DNA from: Acidobacteriaceae bacterium | Lineage (GTDB): Bacteria > Acidobacteriota > Terriglobia > Terriglobales > Acidobacteriaceae | DNA length: 64,000 nucleotides | NCBI GenBank assembly: GCA_035944135.1 | Contig: DASZBM010000002.1 | Location: forward strand, 868,001-932,000 | Direction of reading: 5' to 3' | Part shown: positions 8,647 to 16,550 of the stretch, piece after piece | Numbering within the stretch: position 1 is the stretch's first letter | How the letters are laid out: every line of letters begins with the position of its first letter | Notes under the pieces: generated by a model | Told to the model about the DNA's origin: nothing | Database searches by the model: none | What the model saw: the letters and a program-made list of their open reading frames with translations, nothing else | Made by a program: the position numbers and the translations under genes

Positions 8647-10439
8647 TTCGCTGCTGCCGCCTGTGAGGAATTCGGCTCGTCAATGCGGACAACACGATCG
8701 CCCGCCACATTCGTCAAGGTCTGGTGAATCCCGCTCGGCCATGCGATCTCGATGCTTCGTGCCATCGTATCCGCCCCCAGCCCAAAGTGCGCCCGCTTGT
8801 CGTTAGAGGAGAGATAGCTTCCTGTCGTCGATACCGTCCAGTACTGGTCGCCATGCGCAGTCGTTACCTTGACCACAGCTCCAATCGCATCCCGGTTGCT
8901 CTTGTGTCCCACCAGCAGTAGCGATAGCCAATGGTTCGACGTGGGGGTCTCATTGCGCAAAAGATACGCTGGCCCGCCGTTCGTCGTCACGACGGCATCG
9001 AGCAAGCCATCGTTATCAAAATCCCCGACAGCCATTCCCCTTCCCACCCAGCGCTGCTTGAACACATCGCCGGACTCCGCCGACACATCGACAAACGTCC
9101 CATTGCCCATGTTTCTGGCCAGCAACATCGGTTCTTTGTAGTGCACTTGCGGATAGTTCAGTTCAACCGTATCCAGGTCATGACCCTGCGTCACCAGCAG
9201 ATCCTTGTAGCCGTCGTTGTCATAATCCAGAAAGAAAATTCCCCACCCGGAATGCAACAGGGTCATCGATGCGAGGCTTGTTGCATAGGTGTCGTAGGTG
9301 AACGACCCATCCCCGCTGTTGCGATACAACGCATACTTCTGGTTCGCGAGGTTCGTGATGGCAAGGTCAGGCCAGCCGTCGTTATTGAAGTCCTGAAAGG
9401 CAATGCCCATCCCTGCATAAGTTCTGCCTTCGCCATCTACGGCTATCTCCGCCGTAAACCCCGTCTCCTCGAAGGTGCCGTCGCCCTTGTTGTGAAACAG
9501 AAACTCGGGCATCGAGTCGTTCGCAACCGCGATGTCGATCTTCCCGTCCCGGTCATAGTCGGCAATCGCAATGCCTAATCCTTTTCCAGGAATCGCCATC
9601 CCAACCTTCGTCGTCACATCGGTAAAGGTGCCATCGCCGTTGTTGTGATAGACGACCGGCGCAATCGCCGGGAACAGGTCCGGGTGGCAGTACGCCCGAT
9701 AGCCTTCCCGATGCTCGCCGCACCAAACGTCATCAAAGTCCCACTTCACATACCGCAGCACCACCAGATCGAGCAGCCCATCGTTGTCCAGATCCACCCA
9801 CGCGGCGCTTGTATACCAAGCCTTTCCGGGCGTGTGATCGCCTCCAGTGCCCGACCGTTCTGTGACGTCCGTGAAGGTTCCGTCGCCATTGTTGTGATAC
9901 AGATGATTCCCGCCGTACCCCGTGACATACAGATCCTCATTCCCATCGTTGTCGTAGTCACCCACGGCGACTCCCATGTCATACCCAGTGCCCTTCAGGC
10001 CTGCCTTCTCCGTAACGTCCTCGAATGTTCCGTCCTTGCGCTGGTGATACAGCCGGTTCCAATCCTTTGGTGATCGCTTCTGCGGAACCGCTCCTTTCTG
10101 CATGGGATCATCCAGAGGCGCTCCGTTCACGAAGAACAGATCCAGGCGGCCGTCGTTGTCGTAATCAAAGAGCGCGACTCCAGACCCCATCGTTTCGAGC
10201 AGATACTTGTGGCTCGTATGCGAAGCAACGGCAGTAAAGTTCACACCTTTCGCTGCGGTCACGTCCACAAACTTGCCCGGCGTCGCTGGCGGAGGTGCAG
10301 TCGAGGAAGAACTCTGTGCGTGACCGGCAATGGACCCAAACATCAACCCGGCTCCGACACAAGCCGACAGAAGAAGCTTGCGCCCTCCCGACCCTCGTTG
10401 CTGCTCCGGGCCTGTGCACGCCAAAGATTTGCCCTTCAC
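8643..10439 (-). CDS. CRTAC1 family protein (FG-GAP/VCBS propeller plus ASPIC/UnbV domain)
   Basis: A 598-residue exported protein. After a basic N-terminus and a hydrophobic signal (LLLSACVGAGLMFGSIAGHA) come many calcium-binding-like repeats of the form DYDNDGxxDLxV, at least seven between about residues 85 and 490. These form an FG-GAP/VCBS beta-propeller. The C-terminus (about 510-590) is an ASPIC/UnbV domain (NRDAIGAVVKVTTAHGDQYW, then FGLGADTMARSIEIAWPSG). The start is a GTG overlapping the GH5-like stop as GTGA. Such proteins are extracellular and probably bind ligand or protein, but their biochemical role is not established. Its coupling to a hydrolase gene and a TPR gene suggests a cell-surface assembly for polysaccharide handling. 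Confidence 0.9.
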   Translation of the reverse strand: MKGKSLACTGPEQQRGSGGRKLLLSACVGAGLMFGSIAGHAQSSSSTAPPPATPGKFVDVTAAKGVNFTAVASHTSHKYLLETMGSGVALFDYDNDGRLDLFFVNGAPLDDPMQKGAVPQKRSPKDWNRLYHQRKDGTFEDVTEKAGLKGTGYDMGVAVGDYDNDGNEDLYVTGYGGNHLYHNNGDGTFTDVTERSGTGGDHTPGKAWYTSAAWVDLDNDGLLDLVVLRYVKWDFDDVWCGEHREGYRAYCHPDLFPAIAPVVYHNNGDGTFTDVTTKVGMAIPGKGLGIAIADYDRDGKIDIAVANDSMPEFLFHNKGDGTFEETGFTAEIAVDGEGRTYAGMGIAFQDFNNDGWPDLAITNLANQKYALYRNSGDGSFTYDTYATSLASMTLLHSGWGIFFLDYDNDGYKDLLVTQGHDLDTVELNYPQVHYKEPMLLARNMGNGTFVDVSAESGDVFKQRWVGRGMAVGDFDNDGLLDAVVTTNGGPAYLLRNETPTSNHWLSLLLVGHKSNRDAIGAVVKVTTAHGDQYWTVSTTGSYLSSNDKRAHFGLGADTMARSIEIAWPSGIHQTLTNVAGDRVVRIDEPNSSQAAAAK

Positions 10440-11578
10440 TGCGCCGCCGCTGCCTCCTTCGGCTCCGGTGTTCCACGTCCGGTCAACTCTCGAATCAGAT
10501 CGACCTCACGCTCTCTGTACGGCGTTCCATCCGGATGGAACACATCATGGAACCAGATCGGCGGCTGAACTGTCACGTACGGCCGCTGCCAGGAGTCCCA
10601 GGGAAGATACGTCTGCGTCTTTCCCGCAACCAGCCCCCAGTTAATCGCCGCGACGCGATAACGCTTAGCAACCGGAAGCACAGTGTCAAAGGTGCTGCCA
10701 TTCCCGCGCGCCATGTATTCCGTGCAGATCAGCGGCCGATGATATCGCTCGAGCTCTTTTACCCTCGCCTCGAATATCTCTGGCCAGTCGTAGTTATGAA
10801 ACGAGATCACATCCGACTCCGCCAGTTGAATCTTCGTCGTCTCGCTCTCCTTGTTCGGGTCGACCCAGTCCCCTCTCCACACTCCGCTCGTAAGCGGTTG
10901 CGAAGGACGCATGGCGCGCGCCCACGCGAACGCTTTAGGCAGCAGATCATCCACACGCTTCACCTTCGCTGCAACATCCTCTTCACTGTCAAGGCCGCGG
11001 TTGTCGGGCTCATTCCACACATCCCACCCGAGCACACGGTCATCGTTGGCAAACGCTCCGACCACACCTTCCACGTACGCCTTCAACTGCGGCTCAACCG
11101 CCGGATCCAGCAGCCGCTTCTTTCCAGGGCTCTGCACCCATCCCGAATTGTGCACCCCCGGTATCGGCGGATGCTGAGGCCCGAGATGCGGGTCGGTCTC
11201 CCAGCATGAATCAAACAGCACCAACAGCGGCCGGATGTGATGCTTTGCCGCGATCCCGAGGAACACATCCAGCCGATGCTTGAACCCCTCCGGATCCTGT
11301 TCCCATAACTGGTCCTGCAGAAACACTCGCATCGTGTTCATGCCGATTGACTCTGCCCATCCCAACTCGCGATCGTTCTGCGCAGGATCAAACGTCGCCG
11401 CCTGGAACATCTCCAGTTGATTGATCGCATCCGACGGCACGAAGTTCGCACCCACCAGCCACGGCTGTTTTGCATACCAGGCATTGGCCTTCGACTCCGG
11501 CCATCGCCCCGCTGCATCCTGAGCAATCCCCGCAGTCGACAGCGCGAGGGCCAACCCGACAATCCAAAGTCTCTTCAC
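10436..11578 (-). CDS. Secreted clan GH-A glycoside hydrolase (GH5-like, mannanase/cellulase-type)
   Basis: A 380-residue TIM-barrel hydrolase with a short signal peptide (MKRLWIVGLALALSTAGIAQ). Clan GH-A landmarks are clear. WDVWNEPD at 185-192 holds the acid/base Glu190, HNY at 261-263 follows, and ICTEYM at 284-289 holds the nucleophile Glu287. Annotators variously call this family cellulase, 1,4-beta-xylanase or mannanase, and the substrate cannot be fixed here. The start is a GTG preceded by AAGGAG at 5-nt spacing. It leads an operon with the CRTAC1 and TPR genes through two consecutive GTGA overlaps. A LacI-type operator lies 48 bp upstream. Confidence 0.88.
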   Translation of the reverse strand: MKRLWIVGLALALSTAGIAQDAAGRWPESKANAWYAKQPWLVGANFVPSDAINQLEMFQAATFDPAQNDRELGWAESIGMNTMRVFLQDQLWEQDPEGFKHRLDVFLGIAAKHHIRPLLVLFDSCWETDPHLGPQHPPIPGVHNSGWVQSPGKKRLLDPAVEPQLKAYVEGVVGAFANDDRVLGWDVWNEPDNRGLDSEEDVAAKVKRVDDLLPKAFAWARAMRPSQPLTSGVWRGDWVDPNKESETTKIQLAESDVISFHNYDWPEIFEARVKELERYHRPLICTEYMARGNGSTFDTVLPVAKRYRVAAINWGLVAGKTQTYLPWDSWQRPYVTVQPPIWFHDVFHPDGTPYREREVDLIRELTGRGTPEPKEAAAAQ

Positions 11579-11626
11579 TTCAACTCCTTTTACCGTCGTC
11601 CAGCATGCCCGACTCCCGCATCCGCT

Positions 11627-11640
11627 TGCAATCGGTTACA
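11627..11640 (-). promoter_or_regulatory. LacI-type operator upstream of the GH5-like operon
   Basis: The site reads TGCAATCGGTTACA on the plus strand, a perfect match to TGNAANCGNTTNCA. It lies in the 104-bp gap between the LacI-family gene and the GH5-like gene, 48 bp before the latter's GTG start, a position suited to repression. It shares the CGGTTACA half with the operators at 7554 and 18535. Confidence 0.78.
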
Positions 11641-11682
11641 TGCAGCGATCGTCTTTTCGCTGGTTAACGCTCTTTCTCAGGC

Positions 11683-12717
11683 TCAGATCTGCGAGCCGCC
11701 TTTGCGATTCGCTGGTGCCGGTCCTGTCGATCCTCGCACCACCAGCTTCGTCGTGATCACATGCGTCCGCTGGCGGACGCGTTTTGCAGGAGACGCTTCG
11801 CGTCCGCGAAAGAGCGAACGAAACGCGGTCGATGCCATCTCGCGCCGCGGAACACGAAGCGTCGTCAGCGACGGCAGCGTATACGCACTCAGCTCGATGT
11901 CATCGAAGCCGATCACCGAGATGTCGCCTGGTATGTCCAATCCTCTCTCGTGAATCGCCCCCATCGCTCCGATCGCCGTTAGATCGTTTGACCCGAGCAC
12001 CGCCGTCGGCAGGATCCCCGAATCCAGAATCCGCTTCATCGCATGATGGCCACCCTCCACGCGATGGTCCCCTTCCTGCATCCATTCCGGGCGCATTTTC
12101 ACGCCGTGCTCTCGCAACGCCGCCTGAAAGGCCTCTGCCCGGGCGCGCGCCGACCCCAGGGCGAGCGGTCCGCTAATAAAAGCAATCTCCTTATGCCCCA
12201 GCTCAAACAGGTATCTCATGGCCTCCATGACTCCGCCGGTGTAGTCGACATTCACGGTACTCGCCCCACGACCTGTGGTCGTCGTATCCATGAAGATTGT
12301 CGGAATCTGCCGTTGGCCCAGAGTGCGGATCAGCCGGTCTTCCATCTCCGAGGTCATGATCGCGACGCCGTCCACCTTGCGTTGCAGCATGCGGACCACG
12401 CACATCTCCATCCGCTTCGGGTCATAGTCTGTGTTCGCGATCAGCACATCCTGCCCATGCTCTACCGCGATATCTTCAAAGGCCTTCACCAATTCAGGAA
12501 AGTACGGGTTCGTGATGTCGGAGATAATCAGACCATACAAGCCGCTCCGTCCCGAACCCAGCGCACGCGCGTTGACGTCCGGATAAAAATCCAGGGCCTC
12601 CACCGCATCGCGCACGCGCTCCGCCGTCTCCGGGCTCACGTTGGCGGTTCCATTCATCACGCGCGACACCGTCGCTGTGGAAACGCCAGCTCTCTTCGCC
12701 ACTGCAGTGATGTTCAT
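11683..12717 (-). CDS. LacI family transcriptional regulator
   Basis: A 344-residue LacI/GalR protein. The helix-turn-helix spans residues 1-24 (MNITAVAKRAGVSTATVSRV) with a hinge helix to about 60. A periplasmic-binding-protein-like effector domain follows (GLIISDITNPYFPELVKAFE, then VIGFDDIELSAYTLPSLTTL). Length and layout are normal for the family. It lies 51 bp after the GH43 gene, probably in the same transcript as GH51, the cytochromes and GH43. Three matching operators in the cluster (7554, 11627, 18535) make it a good candidate for the local regulator, with autoregulation through the GH51 promoter. The effector sugar is unknown; arabinose or an arabino-oligosaccharide is a guess. Confidence 0.95.
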   Translation of the reverse strand: MNITAVAKRAGVSTATVSRVMNGTANVSPETAERVRDAVEALDFYPDVNARALGSGRSGLYGLIISDITNPYFPELVKAFEDIAVEHGQDVLIANTDYDPKRMEMCVVRMLQRKVDGVAIMTSEMEDRLIRTLGQRQIPTIFMDTTTTGRGASTVNVDYTGGVMEAMRYLFELGHKEIAFISGPLALGSARARAEAFQAALREHGVKMRPEWMQEGDHRVEGGHHAMKRILDSGILPTAVLGSNDLTAIGAMGAIHERGLDIPGDISVIGFDDIELSAYTLPSLTTLRVPRREMASTAFRSLFRGREASPAKRVRQRTHVITTKLVVRGSTGPAPANRKGGSQI

Positions 12718-12768
12718 CTAAGCTGTCGTGCTCCTGAGTTTGCAGGCACGTACCTCAGTCGTTCGAGT

Positions 12769-13869
12769 CTATTCTGTGTCATCGCCCAACGCCGCTTCCG
12801 GCCATCCCTCATGCCAGACGATCGTGGAAATCTGCAGCGCCGGCCTTCCCGTCACCGCATCATACGCGTGAAAGACGATCAGATCGCTCCCATCCTCCTG
12901 GTGCAGAATCGACTCCCCGCCAGGCCCGAGCCACCGCCGGTTCGGCCCCAGCAGAAGCGAGCCACCACCTTTCAGCATCGGCGTTCCATCCTTGTCCAAG
13001 TACGGTCCCGTGATCTCCCGTGAGCGCCCCACCATCGTCCGGTAGGTGCTTCTCGTTCCCCGGCAGCACAGATCGAACGAGACGAAAAGATAGTAATAGC
13101 CTCCGTGCGGCACAATGAACGGCGCTTCGATCGCCTCCCAGTCCGGAGGGAGCGTCGGATGCTCGGGATCAAACTTCTGCGGCGCAGGATGTTCCGGTTT
13201 TACGCGGCTGGCCAGCGAATAAAGCTTCTTGTCCTTGTCAGAAGCCATCCCCGTGTCCGCATTCAAGGCGCGCATCTTGATTCCGGTCCAGAAGCTGCCG
13301 AACGACAGCCACGCGTGATGCTTCGTATCTTCAACATAGTTCGGATCGATCGCGTTGAAGTCGTCACTCTCCTTCGACTCCAGCACCAACCCTTTGTCCA
13401 CCCATTTGTAGTCCGGGCTCTTAGGGTCCAGCGTCTTGTTCACAGCCAAAGCAATCCCCGAAAGGTTTCTCCCAAACAGCGAGTACGCATAATACAACCG
13501 GTATTCACCGTGCGTGTGCGAGATGTCCGGTGCCCACAGTTCCTTCGTCCCCGGGCTCCGCTGCTGAATCCACTGCGGAATCTCGTCGAACACATGCCCG
13601 CACATCCGCCAGTGCACCAGGTCCTCTGAGCAGCGCACCGGCAATTGCCCGCCTCCCGGCGCCTTTCCGGTGGCGAAGATATAGTACGTTCCGCCGTCCT
13701 TCGCGATCGAAGGATCGTGCGTAAACCAATAGTCTCCCTGGAGCGCATATGCATGCGGCTGTTGCGCAAACACCGTGGCTGCACTGAAAAGCAGAAGTGC
13801 ACATAGTCCCACCACCACACGGTCTCCGCGACATCGTCTGAAATTCTGCCTCGCGTTGCTCTCGCGCAT
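12769..13869 (-). CDS. Secreted GH43 protein, probable endo-arabinanase/arabinofuranosidase
   Basis: A 366-residue GH43 enzyme with a signal peptide ending near FAQQ (about residue 37). Catalytic residues of the five-bladed propeller can be placed: HDPS with base Asp52, FNAIDP with Asp175 as pKa modulator, and EAPF with general acid Glu248. ELWAPDI at 110-116 and a CCRGT segment near 268-272 are typical of arabinan-active subfamilies. The ATG shares one base with the upstream cytochrome stop (TGATG). It is downstream of GH51 and the two cytochromes and upstream of lacI. Likely role: cleavage of alpha-1,5-arabinan outside the inner membrane. Confidence 0.92.
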   Translation of the reverse strand: MRESNARQNFRRCRGDRVVVGLCALLLFSAATVFAQQPHAYALQGDYWFTHDPSIAKDGGTYYIFATGKAPGGGQLPVRCSEDLVHWRMCGHVFDEIPQWIQQRSPGTKELWAPDISHTHGEYRLYYAYSLFGRNLSGIALAVNKTLDPKSPDYKWVDKGLVLESKESDDFNAIDPNYVEDTKHHAWLSFGSFWTGIKMRALNADTGMASDKDKKLYSLASRVKPEHPAPQKFDPEHPTLPPDWEAIEAPFIVPHGGYYYLFVSFDLCCRGTRSTYRTMVGRSREITGPYLDKDGTPMLKGGGSLLLGPNRRWLGPGGESILHQEDGSDLIVFHAYDAVTGRPALQISTIVWHEGWPEAALGDDTE

Positions 13870-14288
13870 CAGCTCGTCCTCGGTGCTTCCTTAGCCGGCT
13901 TTTTCTTGTGCACAAGATAATCTACAAGCTCTTTCGTCTCCTCTGGGCTGAGCACATCACCGAACGCCGGCATTTGTTTACCGCCCGCCTTGATCTGCTG
14001 CTCAATCTGAGCCTTGGAAAGATGCTTTCCCACAGTACTCAGGCTCGGTGCGCGCTCTGTTCCCACACCGTCAACGCCGTGGCAATGCTCGCATCCCTTC
14101 TCCCGGAATAGAACCTCCGCTTTCGCACGGTCCTTGCGCGAGAAAGCGTGCACCGTCTGCACCGGTACCCATGCGCCCAGCACAGCCATCGCCAGCGACC
14201 CCGCCAACAAGGCGTGACCGGCCGGCACGCGCCACCATCCGGCGGTACCCACCTTGCCCGCCAGAATTTGGCCCCAGTCAAATCTCAT
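13869..14288 (-). CDS. Monoheme cytochrome c, membrane-anchored or exported
   Basis: A 139-residue class I-type cytochrome c. One hydrophobic segment (about residues 22-40) serves as signal or anchor. CEHCH at 66-70 is the heme c attachment site, and Met106 in QMPAF is the probable second axial ligand. The C-terminus is Lys-rich. The start overlaps the upstream multiheme gene (ATGA) and the stop overlaps the GH43 start, so it is embedded in a sugar-hydrolase operon. It probably passes electrons to or from the pentaheme protein encoded just upstream. Small single-heme cytochromes like this also serve in dehydrogenase and oxidase complexes. Confidence 0.9.
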   Translation of the reverse strand: MRFDWGQILAGKVGTAGWWRVPAGHALLAGSLAMAVLGAWVPVQTVHAFSRKDRAKAEVLFREKGCEHCHGVDGVGTERAPSLSTVGKHLSKAQIEQQIKAGGKQMPAFGDVLSPEETKELVDYLVHKKKPAKEAPRTS

Positions 14289-16546
14289 CGTGAGTGCGCC
14301 GCACCCTCGGCCGGCAGCGGCTCTATGTCCAGCTCATGCGTATGCCACGGTACGCTCTCATTCGCTAGCTCTGTATGGTTCCTCAAGAACTCCAACGCAT
14401 ACGTATTCGCCGTCGGATCATCCTTCTGGTCCGCAAACGTAGCCGCCTCGCGTGCCGCCTTGTCCTTCATCCCCAGCCGTCGGTACAGAATCGCCAGATT
14501 GTAGTGCGCCGCCAAATCATCCGGGCTGTTTGCCTGCAGCGCCTCATACTCTTTGAGCGCCTGCGGATACTTGTGCTGCTGATAAAACGTGAAGCCCAAC
14601 TCACGCATCGCATCGCGCGAATCTGGATAGTCGTGTACGACGCTCTCAAGGTCCGCCACCGTCATATTCAGCTTGCCCTCGTTCCGCTCCACCAGAGCCC
14701 TGTAATACAGTGCCCGCGCATTCCCAGGCGAAAGCTGCAATGCTTTTTCCAGATTGGGACGCGCGTCGTTATAACGCTCCCACTGGATATCAACGATGGC
14801 CATGTTCGTATAAGCATCCGCGTAATCAGGCCGCAGTTCCGCCACACGCTTGAACGCCGCATACGAGGCCGCATACTGCTGCGCATCCATCAGGCCGATC
14901 CCGTAATTATTCCATCGCATCCACTCCGGGTTTGCGGCCCTGTCCGGCTCACCGGTAGTGTTGTCTCCTACGCGAATCACCCGGCTTGTCGAAACCATAT
15001 CGACCAACGGCTCTTCGTAATGCTGCTTGGCCATTCCGAAGTCCATGAAGTGCTGGTCAAAGCGGTGATACTTCACCGTCGCAGTCACCTTTACTGCATT
15101 GGTTTCACCCGAAGGCATCGTAAAGCTGTATCGCACCACCTGCGACCGTCCGGACTGGATTGTGTTGTTGTATGCCACCACGCGGGTATCCCACACCTGG
15201 TGCAGATCGTTCAAACCGCCCTTCGCGTTGATCAGCCGGTTCGTGAAGCTGTGCGCCTGTGGATCGAGATCCCCATTCGATTTCAAAAATCCACTCTCGC
15301 ACAGCACCTTCCCATTCGCATCCGTTACCGTGAAATCCACCCACGACTCGTACATATCACGCTGTTCCGGAACATGGCTATGCGCAATTCCCTTGTTCTG
15401 AATCACCACATCCAGCGTCACTCGCTCGCCCGAAGCAACACGGAAATTCACGAGTCCCAGCGGAGCGGCAATTTTGTCAGGTACGCCGTTCGCATCTCCA
15501 TGTTCCAGCGCAAACAGGTCCACATTGAGCACGTTGTTCTGCAAAAACTGCACCGTCTTCCGCTCCTGCTCGGCATAGCCGTAGTACTGCGGAATTAACG
15601 TGTTTGCTCCCAGCCATCTATGCGATGCCAGCTTGCCCTGCTTCGCTCCCTGGTCGCGCGTCTCCAACGGCTCTCTCGGCATGTGGCACGTCTGGCAGGT
15701 CGAGACCGAATCCTTTACGTAAAACGGCAACGGCGATTGCTTCGCAAACGAAGAGGCTTGCCACTCGTCATAGAGCGAGATTGCTCTCTGCCACTTGTAA
15801 TCGTTCAGTTGTCGTGGCAGCGCCGCTTCATGGCACGCCGAGCAAAATTGCGACGTGCGATAGAAAGGCTTCATCACCGCCTGGCTGTGACGGTCCAGGT
15901 GCGCCAGTATCTCAGCATCGCTCACTGGGCGCGTAACCGGCTTGCCGTTCTCGTCCACCAGCGCGGCCGGAGTGCCCATCACATAGCTTCCCGTTCCGCG
16001 CGTCGTCACCTTCTGAATCGAGTGGCACACGCTGCACGTAACGCCCTCATCGTCATACCACTTGCGGCCCGGTCCTCCTTCGGTGAGCGCTCCGCTCAGC
16101 AGCGCGATCGGGTCATGACACCCTTCGCAGTGTCGCGAGTACTCAACACCCTTCTCAGAATCCATCAGCTGTACATTCCGCAGATACCACGGCGGACGGT
16201 TCGAGTTCGAATGCGCCGACTCGCGCCATTGCTCGTGCGCCTCCTCATGGCAATGCCCGCAGTACTTCGCACTCGGAAAGCTCTTCGGATCCATGAACTC
16301 TCCGTTATCGCTCTCCGCATTCGACGGCAAAAAATATTCCGTCGCTCCAAACCGTTTGTTATAGGTTGCCGCGACCTTCTTGCTATAGGTCTGCTGGGCC
16401 TCGGCCGCAGCATCAGCCTCGCTTCCGGCGCGAACCGCCTGCACGCTGAATCCAGCCGCCGCCGCAAGCAGAGCAATCACCAGCGCACCAGGGACCCATC
16501 GAGCTTTCGCGCGCATCTGCATCTTCCACCGGAACGGCACACCCAA
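14285..16546 (-). CDS. Pentaheme cytochrome c with C-terminal TPR domain
   Basis: An exported protein of about 753 residues with an N-terminal signal/anchor helix (residues 18-38). Five CxxCH sites lie at 96-100, 140-144, 171-175, 235-239 and 284-288, giving a cytochrome c554/multiheme-like module. A middle beta-rich region (about 320-520) follows, then at least four TPR units from about 560 to 730. The first possible start is TTG at 16546, 4 bp after the GH51 stop, with a poor ribosome site; an in-frame ATG at 16522 is also possible. Similar multiheme-TPR proteins exist in Acidobacteria, but placement between GH51 and GH43 genes is unusual. Redox partner and reaction are unknown. Confidence 0.9.
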   Translation of the reverse strand: MGVPFRWKMQMRAKARWVPGALVIALLAAAAGFSVQAVRAGSEADAAAEAQQTYSKKVAATYNKRFGATEYFLPSNAESDNGEFMDPKSFPSAKYCGHCHEEAHEQWRESAHSNSNRPPWYLRNVQLMDSEKGVEYSRHCEGCHDPIALLSGALTEGGPGRKWYDDEGVTCSVCHSIQKVTTRGTGSYVMGTPAALVDENGKPVTRPVSDAEILAHLDRHSQAVMKPFYRTSQFCSACHEAALPRQLNDYKWQRAISLYDEWQASSFAKQSPLPFYVKDSVSTCQTCHMPREPLETRDQGAKQGKLASHRWLGANTLIPQYYGYAEQERKTVQFLQNNVLNVDLFALEHGDANGVPDKIAAPLGLVNFRVASGERVTLDVVIQNKGIAHSHVPEQRDMYESWVDFTVTDANGKVLCESGFLKSNGDLDPQAHSFTNRLINAKGGLNDLHQVWDTRVVAYNNTIQSGRSQVVRYSFTMPSGETNAVKVTATVKYHRFDQHFMDFGMAKQHYEEPLVDMVSTSRVIRVGDNTTGEPDRAANPEWMRWNNYGIGLMDAQQYAASYAAFKRVAELRPDYADAYTNMAIVDIQWERYNDARPNLEKALQLSPGNARALYYRALVERNEGKLNMTVADLESVVHDYPDSRDAMRELGFTFYQQHKYPQALKEYEALQANSPDDLAAHYNLAILYRRLGMKDKAAREAATFADQKDDPTANTYALEFLRNHTELANESVPWHTHELDIEPLPAEGAAHSR

Positions 16547-16550
16547 TTTA

